NCBI GenBank assembly: GCA_964598065.1
Contig: CAZRAW010000003.1
Span: forward strand, 1-45,214
Length of the DNA: 45,214 nucleotides
DNA from: Sulfidibacterium sp964598065
GTDB taxonomy: Bacteria > Bacteroidota > Bacteroidia > Bacteroidales > F082
Reading direction: 5' to 3'
The notes beneath the pieces are model-generated. The model was not told the DNA's origin, searched no databases, and worked only from the letters and a program-made list of their open reading frames with translations. Below, in pieces: positions 25,272 to 33,723 of this stretch (positions are counted from its first letter, which is position 1; the number at the start of each line of letters is the position of its first letter). The position numbers were made by a program, and so were the translations under genes.

Positions 25272-25649
25272 ATGAAGAGAAGAAACAACAAAGTTTTCAG
25301 ACAAATCAACAGGTTGCGGCACATTACCGTCGCTTTCCTGTTGATTGTTTTCTTTTTACCGTATTCCGTTCAACTCGCGGATGTTGTTATTCACCACCAT
25401 TATACCAGTCATTATACACAAAGTCGTGAAACCACAATTGACATTTCGGGCACTCTTTGTCCCATACCCGGATTCAAATTTCAATCATTCATATTTCAAC
25501 AGGCCATCCCTGTAACGGAAGGAATTCGTTATTTTCATAAAATTCCCGTCTTCAGGACACGAAACCCGTTTGTTACCCCATATTTTCTTTCGTTTTCATT
25601 GCGGGCACCGCCCTTATTAGACAATATTTCTTCGGAAAAACAATCTTAA
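25272..25649 (+). CDS. small membrane or periplasmic His-rich protein
   Basis: This 125-residue protein has one N-terminal hydrophobic segment (VAFLLIVFFLPYSVQLADVV, about 20-39) acting as a signal or anchor. The exported part begins with His-rich HHHYTSHYT (about 41-49) and has one Cys in LCPIPGFKF. Similar small proteins with HHH and CPIC-type segments precede TonB-dependent metal receptors in other Bacteroidota. It starts 36 bases after pepD and ends 23 bases before the TonB receptor gene, so it is probably co-transcribed with the latter. Metal binding is inferred from His clustering and position only. Confidence 0.6.
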   Translation: MKRRNNKVFRQINRLRHITVAFLLIVFFLPYSVQLADVVIHHHYTSHYTQSRETTIDISGTLCPIPGFKFQSFIFQQAIPVTEGIRYFHKIPVFRTRNPFVTPYFLSFSLRAPPLLDNISSEKQS

Positions 25650-25672
25650 TGTCTAATAAATAACGCAATAAA

Positions 25673-27922
25673 ATGAAAGCAAAAGTATTTCTTTTCTTTA
25701 TGCTGTTTCTTTTTATAAAAGTAAACGCACAAAATATCATTAGTGGTACCATAACCGATGGAAAATCAAAAGAAAGCCTGCCAGGAGTAAACGTTATAGT
25801 GGCTGATTTGTCGGTTGGAGCAGTCAGTAACAACAACGGTCATTACATCATCAACAACTTACCCAACGGGCAGTTTTTTGTCAGCTACTCGTTTATAGGC
25901 TATGAAACGGTGAATAAAAAAGTAGAGTTGACAGGCAACAGCCATATTACACTTAATATTGCATTAAAACCAAAAGTAATCGAAAGCCGGGAAGTGGTGA
26001 TTACCGGAAGTTTCACCGGCACACAACACGAAAACACGGTAGGAATCAGCACGCTGGAATCCAAAGACATCACACGGGTTTCACAGCCCTCTTTTATGGC
26101 CTCCATAGAAGAAGTTCCCGGTGTAAGCATGATTTCCAAAGGCCCGGGCGTAGGAACGCCTGTCATTCGCGGGCTTTCGCTGAGTAATGTCCTCGTACTA
26201 AACAAAGGGATTCCTATGGCTAATTTTCAGTTTTCCGAAGACCATCCTTATCTTATTGATGGCTTGGGTATTGGCAGGATAGAAATCATTAAAGGCCCGG
26301 CTTCGCTTATGTACGGATCGGGCGCCGTTGGCGGCATTATAAACCTTGTAGCCGAACCCACAGCACGTGAAGGCAACGTCGAAGGTGTTGTCAGCACAAA
26401 ATTTTTCAGCAATACGATGGGAACACTATCCAGCATGGAGATAAAAGGAAATCAAAAAGGGCTTGTGTATGGAGCAGGGGCACAGATCAACAGCAACGCA
26501 GACTACCGGCAAGGCGATGGCGCCACGGCATACAATACACGGTTCAATACCCACAACATTAAATTGAATGCGGGTTATATAAAAAATATAGGCAGCTTTC
26601 GCGTTTTTTACGACTACAACCGCTCGAAACTCGGTATGGCCGTTGCGCCTGCCCTTGCTATGGTGAAGGAAAAAGGCCGGAAAAACGAAGTCTGGTACCA
26701 GGATTTAACTGACCAGCTGCTCATTTCCCAAAACAAGATTTTTTTGGGAAACCTTAAAATCGATGCCGATTTATCATACCAAAACAATAATCGACGGTTA
26801 CAGGGATCATCCCTTACACCCGTCAGAGAGTTGGTGAACATGCGGTTAAAAACATTCACTTACCGCATCAAAGGCGTTTATCATTTCAGCGAAAGCACAA
26901 AAGCTTTTCTCGGTGTGCAGGGTATGTCGCAGAGCAACCGCAATGGCCAGGCGCCTCAGCACGTTATTCCCGATGCGAAACTGAACGATTTTTCCGTTTT
27001 CAGCATGGCACGCCACAACTTTGGCAGCCTGGCTATCGTGGAAGCCGGCATTCGTTATGACCACAGAGATATCATCGTCCCCGAACATTACGCCGGGCTT
27101 GGCAACAGTACACTAATGCCGCGGCTTGTGAGGAATTTCAACAACGTGAGTGCCTCCATCGGTACCACTATTCATTTCAGCGAAGACATGCTGTTGCGAT
27201 TCAATCTGGCCTCCGCTTTCCGCAGTCCTAACATTGCCGAGCTTACCCAAAACGGAATGCATGGAAATCGCTACGAAATAGGAAATGATAACCTGAAAAA
27301 TCAGCAAAACATTGAAGCCGACCTTGGATTCCACATCCACACTACCTTTACAACCTTTGAAATTTCCGGTTTTTATAACTATATCGACAATTATATCTTC
27401 CTCTCTCCCACCGCCGGCACCATTGCCGATGGCACCAAAATTTACCGTTACAGGCAAACACCCTCTTATCTTTTCGGTGGTGAGGCAGGAATCCATGTTC
27501 ATCCGGAATCCATTCCCTCGCTACACCTGAAAGCGGACTACGCCTACATTTATGCCCGAAAACGTTCGGGTGGCTATCTCCCGTTGATTCCGGCCAACAA
27601 GCTCCATTTCGAGATTATGGTTCGGAAAAACAAATGGAAAACGTTACGCACTTCCTTCGTTAAAGTAGCCTGCGACTATGTTTTTGCTCAAAATCACGCC
27701 GCTGAATTTGAAACCACTACACCAGGTTATTTCCTGCTCAACGCCGGTATCGGAACTGACTTAACCGTCAAAAAACAGATTTTCAGTTTCAGCCTCATGG
27801 CTGCTAACTTGCTCAACACGCAGTACATGAGCCACCTCTCTACATTGAAAAATGTGGGCATTTATAATATGGGACGGAATATTTCATTAAACATTCGCAT
27901 ACCTTTTGGGATTAAAAACTAA
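25673..27922 (+). CDS. TonB-dependent outer-membrane receptor
   Basis: This 749-residue receptor is full length. A signal peptide (about 1-19, ending VNAQ) is followed by a carboxypeptidase-like regulatory domain (GTITDGKSKESLPGVNVIVA, with SFIGYETVNKKVEL). The plug domain comprises FMASIEEVPGVSMISKGPGV, GTPVIRGLSLSNVLVLNKGI, and IGRIEIIKGPASLMYGSGAV. A 22-strand barrel ends in the terminal aromatic-poor LNIRIPFGIKN. It transports something scarce across the outer membrane using TonB energy. The HPYLIDGLGIGRIEI segment resembles the HPLGID or HGLGID signature of receptors paired with His-rich partners, so metal uptake is a reasonable inference. Confidence 0.92.
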   Translation: MKAKVFLFFMLFLFIKVNAQNIISGTITDGKSKESLPGVNVIVADLSVGAVSNNNGHYIINNLPNGQFFVSYSFIGYETVNKKVELTGNSHITLNIALKPKVIESREVVITGSFTGTQHENTVGISTLESKDITRVSQPSFMASIEEVPGVSMISKGPGVGTPVIRGLSLSNVLVLNKGIPMANFQFSEDHPYLIDGLGIGRIEIIKGPASLMYGSGAVGGIINLVAEPTAREGNVEGVVSTKFFSNTMGTLSSMEIKGNQKGLVYGAGAQINSNADYRQGDGATAYNTRFNTHNIKLNAGYIKNIGSFRVFYDYNRSKLGMAVAPALAMVKEKGRKNEVWYQDLTDQLLISQNKIFLGNLKIDADLSYQNNNRRLQGSSLTPVRELVNMRLKTFTYRIKGVYHFSESTKAFLGVQGMSQSNRNGQAPQHVIPDAKLNDFSVFSMARHNFGSLAIVEAGIRYDHRDIIVPEHYAGLGNSTLMPRLVRNFNNVSASIGTTIHFSEDMLLRFNLASAFRSPNIAELTQNGMHGNRYEIGNDNLKNQQNIEADLGFHIHTTFTTFEISGFYNYIDNYIFLSPTAGTIADGTKIYRYRQTPSYLFGGEAGIHVHPESIPSLHLKADYAYIYARKRSGGYLPLIPANKLHFEIMVRKNKWKTLRTSFVKVACDYVFAQNHAAEFETTTPGYFLLNAGIGTDLTVKKQIFSFSLMAANLLNTQYMSHLSTLKNVGIYNMGRNISLNIRIPFGIKN

Positions 27923-27959
27923 GGAATTGGTGATTCGATTATCAGGCAATAGCCAAACA

Positions 27960-28025
27960 GTTATCAGTAACTTATTGTCACTTTCATCACTTGGCCACTT
28001 TGTCACTCCATTCATCATTATTTCA
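27960..28025. repeat. degenerate GTCA/TCAC repeats
   Basis: Short units such as TTATCAGTAACT, TTGTCACTTTCA, TCACTTGGCCACT and TTGTCACTCCA recur over about 65 bases. The pattern is similar to, and partly the reverse complement of, the TGAC units at 4733-4809. A plus-strand open frame here is not supported as a gene. Confidence 0.5.
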
Positions 28026-28046
28026 TTCAACATTTCTCTAATTCCC

Positions 28047-28054
28047 TATCTTTG
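28047..28054 (+). promoter_or_regulatory. -7 box for the Nudix gene
   Basis: TATCTTTG is an exact -7 match. The Nudix ATG is about 90 bases downstream, so the leader would be about 80 bases. No TTG -33 is evident. Confidence 0.45.
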
Positions 28055-28143
28055 CCTCTGTAAAATTCATCCTAAAGCGGGTAGCAATATTTTCCTTGAC
28101 ATGCAACATATCGATGGAAAATATTTACCATGAACAATAAGAA

Positions 28144-28785
28144 ATGAAGATGCCTGATTTTTTGACATTTATAAAGCAACTAACGTACAACCTGGCTCTT
28201 CCCCTGCCGGGCGAGGCGGCACAAATGTCTATGGCTCCTGTTACACGGAAAGAAGCCCTCAGCGAGTATCCCGGTTTAGATAGGACAAAACCGAGTGCCG
28301 TGCTGGTTTTGTTCTATCACGACCAACAACAGGTGAAGTTTGTGCTAATCAAAAGAGCCACCTACAATGGCGTCCACAGCGGGCAGATTGCATTTCCGGG
28401 CGGTCAACACGAACCAACTGACCCCGACTTGAAAACAACCGCTCTTCGTGAAGCAAAAGAAGAAGTCGGAATAAATCCGGAACAGGTCCAAATTATAGGT
28501 GAACTGACAAAAATGTATATCCCTCCCAGCCATTTTGATGTCTATCCTTTTGTGGGATTCGTTACAGAAAAACCTGATTTTAAAGTGGACAATACGGAAA
28601 CGAAGGAGGTGGTTGAAGTAAAATTAGAGGACTTCCTGAACCCCGCAAGCCAAACCGTCAAAACCATTCATCACCGCACCGGAAAAGATATTGAAGTTCC
28701 CTGTTTTTATCTGAATAACAAAATTGTATGGGGTGCTACAGCTATGGTTTTAAGTGAATTACTGGCAGTCATCAAAAGCAGCTAA
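28144..28785 (+). CDS. Nudix hydrolase, CoA pyrophosphatase type
   Basis: The 213 residues match NudL-like CoA diphosphatases that cleave CoA (or its oxidised or acyl forms) into 4'-phosphopantetheine and ADP. The family extra motif VLIKRATYNGVHSGQIAFPG (about 69-88) precedes the Nudix box (GGQHEPTDPDLKTTALREAK then EEVGI, about 88-112), which has the conserved Gly, Arg and Glu residues binding Mg. The N-terminal portion is longer than in short Nudix proteins, as usual. An in-frame ATG at 28150 is an alternative start. It stands alone after the TonB locus. Confidence 0.9.
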   Translation: MKMPDFLTFIKQLTYNLALPLPGEAAQMSMAPVTRKEALSEYPGLDRTKPSAVLVLFYHDQQQVKFVLIKRATYNGVHSGQIAFPGGQHEPTDPDLKTTALREAKEEVGINPEQVQIIGELTKMYIPPSHFDVYPFVGFVTEKPDFKVDNTETKEVVEVKLEDFLNPASQTVKTIHHRTGKDIEVPCFYLNNKIVWGATAMVLSELLAVIKSS

Positions 28786-28977
28786 ACTATTTCTAACTTT
28801 AAGTAGTATCTGCAAGAAAACAACAAATATTTTACCCGTGGCTGATGCGAAAACGTCAAGGTCAAAGCGGACGATGTCTTGAAATGTAAGAATTTACTGA
28901 AGTAAGTAACTAAGTTTCGAGACAAGTCCAACGAAGATATCAGCGTTTTCGGGCAGACACTAAGTACTTTAGGCACT

Positions 28978-29415
28978 TCACTCTTCAGGTATTTCCAAAT
29001 GATCTACCTGTACCCCGGCCCGGTGGAGCAAAGCCAGACCATCGGTAATCCTGTATTCGCGGTCGTAAACCACGCGACTGATTCCCGCCTGGATAATCAG
29101 TTTTGAGCATTCCACACATGGCGAATCGGTAATGTAAAGCGTTGCTCCCTCGCTGCTGTTGTTCGATTTGGCCACTTTGGTTATGGCATTGGCTTCGGCA
29201 TGAAGCACATACTGCTTGGTTCTGCCCGTCTCATCTTCACAAACATTTTCAAAGCCGGAAGGCGTGCCATTGTAACCATCCGAAATTATCATTCTGTCTT
29301 TCACAATCAACGCCCCAACCTGTCGCCGTCGGCAATAGGAATTTTTAGCCCATACATGTGCCATTATTAAATAACTCCTATCAAATTTTGCCACTTTATT
29401 TTCCATTTTCAACAT
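28978..29415 (-). CDS. dCMP deaminase (ComE-like)
   Basis: This 145-residue zinc-dependent deaminase converts dCMP to dUMP for thymidylate synthesis. Zinc ligands are in HAEANAI (about 72-78, with the catalytic Glu) and PCVECSK (about 98-104). CRRRQVGALIVKDRMIISDG near 28-47 and GYNGTPSGF (about 47-55) recognise the phosphate and deoxyribose. Length matches the family. It lies opposite the Nudix gene in convergent orientation. A ComE-like relative in competence loci cannot be excluded, but the motifs fit dCMP deaminase. Confidence 0.93.
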   Translation of the reverse strand: MLKMENKVAKFDRSYLIMAHVWAKNSYCRRRQVGALIVKDRMIISDGYNGTPSGFENVCEDETGRTKQYVLHAEANAITKVAKSNNSSEGATLYITDSPCVECSKLIIQAGISRVVYDREYRITDGLALLHRAGVQVDHLEIPEE

Positions 29416-29471
29416 TCTTCATTTTGTCGCTAAGATATTAAAAAATCATCCATACCAACCTCTTAAATTAA

Positions 29472-29479
29472 TACATTTG
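29472..29479 (+). promoter_or_regulatory. -7 box for the hemerythrin/PAS-like gene
   Basis: TACATTTG is an exact -7 match and ends 28 bases before the ATG at 29508. It lies between divergent genes; no TTG -33 is evident at the standard distance. Confidence 0.5.
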
Positions 29480-29507
29480 CCAATAGAATACAGAAGACTT
29501 TATAGTT

Positions 29508-30764
29508 ATGTCAGAATTCATAAACAACACTGAGCTAAGGATAAAGCATCTTCATGCTTTCGTTCATGGGATTATTCACCAGCGGGAAAAAGGAGCTGAG
29601 CTTATCAGAAAATATAAAGATGCCATCGAGCATGTTCAACCTTTTGATGTTGTGGTTGTGGTGGATGCACTTATGAAAGAAGAGCCCAAAGATGATGCGC
29701 TGAAACAACTGAAAAAAGGTATAAACCGTTCGCTGAATATGCTTTATAAAGGACTGGTATCAAGAGAAATACCCGATTATAACACAAAAAAAATTTTCAG
29801 TATTCTGCAGCAGGAAAATAATGAGCTGAATAACCGGCTTATTGCCATACGTCCTTTTATAAAGGCCTTCAATGAAAAAAATGCGGACAAACAAAGAATT
29901 ACAAACTCCCTCGTGGAAATAAAAAAACGGGTGGAAGCCTTACAGGATTTCAATTTACATTATATTAAAGAAGAGAATATTTTGTTTCCTCATGTGGAAA
30001 ACCATTTGAAAGAATACCGGTGCCTGTCGCTCATGTGGTCTTATCACGACGACATCAGAAATCTCATAAAAGACACGGTTGCAATCATCGAAAACAAAAA
30101 TACCGACCTGAAACAGCTGAATCACCTGCTCGGCGACCTGTTTTTCAACATGTATGCCATCCGGTTTCGTGAAGAATATATTCTTTTCCCTGTTATTTTC
30201 AACCATATTCCCGAAAAGGAAATTCACGACATGCTCGAACAGGCTTTTGATGTAGGTTTTGCGTTCATTGCGCCTCCCTCCAAAAATATTTTAGAGAAAA
30301 ATCAAGCTCCATCCGGTGCAAAGAAAAGTGAGACTTTTCTGAGTATTGATGACCTGGACGATAAGTTGCTCGATTTTGACACGGGACGGCTAACCATAAA
30401 ACAGGCTATCGTAATGCTGAACCACTTGCCGGTGGATGTAACTTTTGTGGACGAAAATGATAAAGTTTGCTACTTTTCCACCCCCGGAGACAGGATTTTT
30501 CCCCGTTCAAAAGCCATCATCGGGCGGCTGGTAGAAAACTGCCATCCGCCCTCCAGCGTACATATTGTGAAACAATTGGTGGATGATTTCCGTACAGGTA
30601 AAAAGCAAAAAGAGAGTTTCTGGATTCAAATGGGAGAGAAATTTATCCTGATTCAGTATTTTGCACTGCACGACAAAGGAGGCAACTTCTGCGGTACGCT
30701 CGAAGTAAGTCAGGATGTTTCGGATATCCGGAAATTAGAAGGTGAAAAAAGATTGACGGAATAA
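29508..30764 (+). CDS. hemerythrin-like and PAS-domain sensor protein
   Basis: This 418-residue cytoplasmic protein combines three parts. The N-terminal helical region (about 1-110) recalls DUF438. A hemerythrin-like domain (about 125-255) includes HYIKEENILFPHVE and LMWSYHDDIRN, where His and Glu bind di-iron in family members. The C-terminal PAS-like domain (about 300-415) has LPVDVTFVDENDKVCYFS and RSKAIIGRLVENCHPPSS. Such proteins are thought to sense oxygen, nitric oxide or redox state. A His expected before the second EEYILFP is replaced (MYAIRFREEYILFP), so iron binding may be altered. There is no output domain, so it probably signals through partners. Confidence 0.8.
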   Translation: MSEFINNTELRIKHLHAFVHGIIHQREKGAELIRKYKDAIEHVQPFDVVVVVDALMKEEPKDDALKQLKKGINRSLNMLYKGLVSREIPDYNTKKIFSILQQENNELNNRLIAIRPFIKAFNEKNADKQRITNSLVEIKKRVEALQDFNLHYIKEENILFPHVENHLKEYRCLSLMWSYHDDIRNLIKDTVAIIENKNTDLKQLNHLLGDLFFNMYAIRFREEYILFPVIFNHIPEKEIHDMLEQAFDVGFAFIAPPSKNILEKNQAPSGAKKSETFLSIDDLDDKLLDFDTGRLTIKQAIVMLNHLPVDVTFVDENDKVCYFSTPGDRIFPRSKAIIGRLVENCHPPSSVHIVKQLVDDFRTGKKQKESFWIQMGEKFILIQYFALHDKGGNFCGTLEVSQDVSDIRKLEGEKRLTE

Positions 30765-30819
30765 TTTTGCCCACGTTGCCTTGATATCCTTGAAGAGATA
30801 GAATGGTGAAATAGTTGGA

Positions 30820-30843
30820 TTTCAGGTTAATGAGAACCTGAAA
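30820..30843. repeat. hairpin between convergent genes
   Basis: TTTCAGGTT at 30820-30828 and AACCTGAAA at 30835-30843 are exact inverted repeats with a 6-base loop. There is no U-run on either side, so it is not a classical intrinsic terminator, although it lies between convergent genes. Confidence 0.5.
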
Positions 30844-30869
30844 GGCCACAAGCAGAACCGCTGTTATCG

Positions 30870-31271
30870 CTACAGCTTATTTACCAGTGTTAAGAGATGC
30901 TCAATGTCAGCATCGAAGCCGGCAGCCATCTCGGCCGGAAATTTTCCGAAGCCATTCATACGTTTTGAGAGCGAGTCATTCAGAATTTCCCAGGCCTTGG
31001 ACTTACGCGAGTTGAGAAAATGACTCTCCACCATCTCCTGTTTTGTAAGTTGATATTTTTCGGCAAGCCGGGCAATTTCTTTCTCAATCTCATCCACTGC
31101 CTGTAAAGTTTTCTTCCGTTTCCTGTCATCGAGGTCCGTTTCAATCTTCTGCATAAGCAGTTGCCGGTCTGAAGTCAGCACATCTCTAACCTCTTCCGCC
31201 AATTTCTCAAGAAGATAAATGGAGGAAGAGAAAGAACGTTTGTGATTGGGCTGTAACTTAATATTTTCCAT
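30870..31271 (-). CDS. hypothetical helical protein
   Basis: No family recognised. The 133 residues are almost entirely helical and charged: EKLAEEVRDVLTSDRQLLMQ, then DDRKRKKTLQAVDEIEKEIA form heptads (about 22-68). The tail has EMAAGFDADIEHLLTLVNKL. No signal peptide or membrane segment is present. It lies 17 bases downstream of the DUF5683 gene on the same strand and could be the last gene of the parAB-DUF5683 operon. A coiled-coil partner role is plausible but unproven. Confidence 0.55.
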   Translation of the reverse strand: MENIKLQPNHKRSFSSSIYLLEKLAEEVRDVLTSDRQLLMQKIETDLDDRKRKKTLQAVDEIEKEIARLAEKYQLTKQEMVESHFLNSRKSKAWEILNDSLSKRMNGFGKFPAEMAAGFDADIEHLLTLVNKL

Positions 31272-31288
31272 AATACTTATCTTTCAAA

Positions 31289-31915
31289 TTAAAAATTAAA
31301 ATGCAGACTAATTCCTTTGTAAGCAGGGGCATTAGGCAAGTCGTAAGGTTGAATAACGGGTGTTATATCAAGCGACAGGTTATTCGAAATATTCCAGTGC
31401 GACAAATGGGCATCCACGTTGGCATCAATCATTTGCAAAAGATACCACGCCCCTCCAATTATATAGGAAAGCTGCATGTTGCGGCGATAGTAATCACGAA
31501 TCATTTTTAACGTTGTAGCGTTATATTTTAGGGCAAACGGATTTTGGCAATCGGGATTGGTAGCCTGACAATCATAAGCATTTTTAAAGATTCTGTATTC
31601 ATTCCGGTTGGTGATGGCAAAATAGCCTATAACGGCAAAACCTGCATAAACAATAGGTAATTTCCAGTATTTGTGATCGTAAATCTGTCCCAGACCCGGG
31701 ACAATACCCATGATCATCGCTTTTTTCGGATCACGTGGCGGATACTTCAACGTATCACTTTTACTTTTGTGTTCTTTATTTTTGTTCAAAAACGGATGGG
31801 CGGATGCGGGCGTAATAAATGTCAGACTAAAAACAGCTAACAGGCACGCAAACAGTATATTTTGCAGTTTATTGGCATTCACAGAATTATTTTTTCTCAA
31901 GAACAGAAACGACAT
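31289..31915 (-). CDS. DUF5683 domain-containing membrane protein
   Basis: This 208-residue protein belongs to DUF5683, a Bacteroidota family of unknown role. The start at 31915 gives a signal-like N-terminus with a hydrophobic stretch (LFACLLAVFSLTFITPASA, about 20-38). The hallmark PRDPKKAMIMGIVPGLGQIY (about 60-79) precedes a membrane helix (KLPIVYAGFAVIGYFAITNR, about 85-104). The end of parB overlaps its first 29 bases, so translation is likely coupled. It sits in the parAB operon in many Bacteroidota, which suggests an envelope or segregation-linked role. Confidence 0.85.
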   Translation of the reverse strand: MSFLFLRKNNSVNANKLQNILFACLLAVFSLTFITPASAHPFLNKNKEHKSKSDTLKYPPRDPKKAMIMGIVPGLGQIYDHKYWKLPIVYAGFAVIGYFAITNRNEYRIFKNAYDCQATNPDCQNPFALKYNATTLKMIRDYYRRNMQLSYIIGGAWYLLQMIDANVDAHLSHWNISNNLSLDITPVIQPYDLPNAPAYKGISLHFNF

Positions 31916-32786
31916 GATCGAGCCCTTCGTCATTTTTGAACAAAATAACGATACTTCCCGCACCTTTATTGTTCCTTTTCAAACTCACTTTTGTTCCGAA
32001 CAACTGACACAGGTCAGCAGAAATTTTTTTGTATTTCTCGGGCAGAACACTACTCTTTACCCTTTCCTTTTTGCCGGTAGGATGGTTTATCTCGCGCACC
32101 ATTTGCTCAATTTGGCGGACACTCAACTCTTCATCCAAAATGAGTTTTAATAACCGCAATAGTGTCCCCTCGTGTTCAATAGAAAGCAGCGCACGAGCAT
32201 GTCCCATGGAAATAGTACTATCGCGCAAAGCAATCTGTACTTCCGGAGGTAACTTTAACAGACGCAGGAAGTTGGTGATGGTCGTCCGGTTTTTCCCGAC
32301 TTTCTCGCTCAGCTTTTCCTGGGTCAGATCACACTCATCGATAAGCCGTTTGTAGCTAATGGCCACCTCAATAGCATTCAGGTTTTGACGATGAATATTT
32401 TCAATCAGTGCCATTTCGAGCATTTGCTCATCGTTAGCTACACGGATAAAAGCAGGAATGGTTTTCAGTCCGGCAATTTTTGAAGCTTTCAACCGGCGTT
32501 CACCGGCAATCAGCTGGTAGTGCTCATGTCCCATTTTCCGGACGGTAACCGGCTGAATAATACCCTGAGCTTTAATTGATTCCGACAGCTCCCGAAGCAT
32601 CATTTCATCAAAACCACTCCGCGGTTGGAAAGGGTTGACATCAATCTTATCAACATCCAGCTCGGCAATGGCGCCGGCGACATAATTTCCGGAAATATCT
32701 TTGGAAGTAATGTCCGTATCAGGACTTCTGAGAATGGCATCCAACCCTCTTCCCAACACTTTTTTTGTTACTTTATTAGTTGTCAT
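31887..32786 (-). CDS. parB: chromosome-partitioning protein ParB
   Basis: ParB binds parS sites near the origin, spreads as a CTP-dependent clamp and helps load SMC. The 299 residues are full length. The N-terminal KKVLGRGLDAIL (about 8-19) contacts ParA. The ParB/Srx domain contains VNPFQPRSGFDE (about 51-62), LIAGERRLKASKIAGL (about 91-106) and ENIHRQNLNAIE (the GERR and ENxxR CTP motifs). The DNA-binding helix-turn-helix is LTQEKLSEKVGKNRTTITNF (about 153-172). It overlaps parA by 11 bases and DUF5683 at its end. No parS palindrome was recognised in the window. Confidence 0.96.
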   Translation of the reverse strand: MTTNKVTKKVLGRGLDAILRSPDTDITSKDISGNYVAGAIAELDVDKIDVNPFQPRSGFDEMMLRELSESIKAQGIIQPVTVRKMGHEHYQLIAGERRLKASKIAGLKTIPAFIRVANDEQMLEMALIENIHRQNLNAIEVAISYKRLIDECDLTQEKLSEKVGKNRTTITNFLRLLKLPPEVQIALRDSTISMGHARALLSIEHEGTLLRLLKLILDEELSVRQIEQMVREINHPTGKKERVKSSVLPEKYKKISADLCQLFGTKVSLKRNNKGAGSIVILFKNDEGLDHVVSVLEKK

Positions 32787-33591
32787 CCGTCGTGTTTATT
32801 TGTCTGTCCGAATTTTTTATGCCGGTCATATCATTCTTTTGCAACAATTCTCTCGCAAAGTTCAGATAATTTATGGCCCCTGTACTCTGTGCATCGTGCA
32901 TGATAATGGATTTACCAAAACTCGGCGCTTCGCCGAGACGGGTATTTCTATTAATAATAGTATCAAAAACCAAATATTGAAAGTGTGTTTTCACCTCTTC
33001 AACTACCTGTTTTGAAAGCCGCAGACGTATATCGAACATAGTCAACAGGATTCCTTCAATATCCAAATCAGGATTCAAATTACTTTGTACTATCTTAATG
33101 GTGTTAAGCAGCTTCCCAAGCCCCTCCAACGCAAAATACTCACATTGTACCGGAATAATAACCGAATCGGCAGCTGTAAGAGCATTGATGGTTATCAGGC
33201 CGAGTGAAGGAGAACAGTCGATAATGATCATATCGTACTTGTCGCGAATCTTATCAATAACACGTCGCATTTTCTTTTCGCGGTTGGGCATATTAACCAT
33301 CTCTATTTCAGCCCCCACAAGATCAATATGCGCAGGCATTAAATCCAGATTTGGTGTAGAAGTATGCAGAATAATATTTTCCGGATTTACATCATCTATC
33401 AGGCATTCGTAAATGCTTGTCCGGATACTTTTAGGATTTATACCAATACCGGACGTAGCATTAGCCTGTGGATCAGCATCCAACAGCAAAGTCTTATATT
33501 CCAATACTGCCAGGCTGGCAGCGAGACTAATAGCGGTGGTAGTTTTCCCTACACCCCCTTTTTGGTTGGTAATGGCAATGGTTTTCCCCAT
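32776..33591 (-). CDS. parA: chromosome-partitioning ATPase ParA
   Basis: ParA/Soj is a Walker-type ATPase that pairs with ParB to segregate the origin region. The 271 residues are family length. The deviant Walker A is in NQKGGVGKTTTAISLAASL (about 8-26), motif A' in LLDADPQANATSGIG (about 37-51) and Walker B in DMIIIDCSPSLGLITINAL (about 119-137). The later GILLTMFDIRLRLSKQVVEE motif is also typical. The start overlaps nothing upstream; the stop is inside parB. A TATTTTTG -7 candidate lies about 23 bases upstream on the minus strand (plus 33614-33621). Confidence 0.96.
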   Translation of the reverse strand: MGKTIAITNQKGGVGKTTTAISLAASLAVLEYKTLLLDADPQANATSGIGINPKSIRTSIYECLIDDVNPENIILHTSTPNLDLMPAHIDLVGAEIEMVNMPNREKKMRRVIDKIRDKYDMIIIDCSPSLGLITINALTAADSVIIPVQCEYFALEGLGKLLNTIKIVQSNLNPDLDIEGILLTMFDIRLRLSKQVVEEVKTHFQYLVFDTIINRNTRLGEAPSFGKSIIMHDAQSTGAINYLNFARELLQKNDMTGIKNSDRQINTTDDN

Positions 33592-33613
33592 AATTTACAG
33601 ATGACATATTGTA

Positions 33614-33621
33614 CAAAAATA
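33614..33621 (-). promoter_or_regulatory. -7 box for parA
   Basis: Minus-strand TATTTTTG matches the -7 consensus exactly and lies 22 bases before the parA ATG. No -33 at the expected spacing was seen. Confidence 0.45.
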
Positions 33622-33723
33622 CTATTTCCTTTTTCCTTTATTGAATACGGTGTGTCAAAGTTATTAACAGCCCCACGGGCAGACAGATTCGGAAAAAGCA
33701 TCCGAATAATGGCCAACAGTTTA

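Noticed and set aside
27906..28133. Plus-strand open frame between the TonB receptor and the Nudix gene
   Set aside because: It runs through the degenerate repeat block and the Nudix promoter; not a plausible protein.
30820..30843. Hairpin considered as a terminator or as a copy of the 8055-8319 element end
   Set aside because: No U-run, and only about 11 bases (TTCAGGTTAAT) are shared with the element's right end; too little to call.
31725..31745. CACGTG core considered as a parS site
   Set aside because: It lacks the long palindromic flanks expected of parS (GTTCCACGTGGAAC or TGTTTCACGTGAAACA type).
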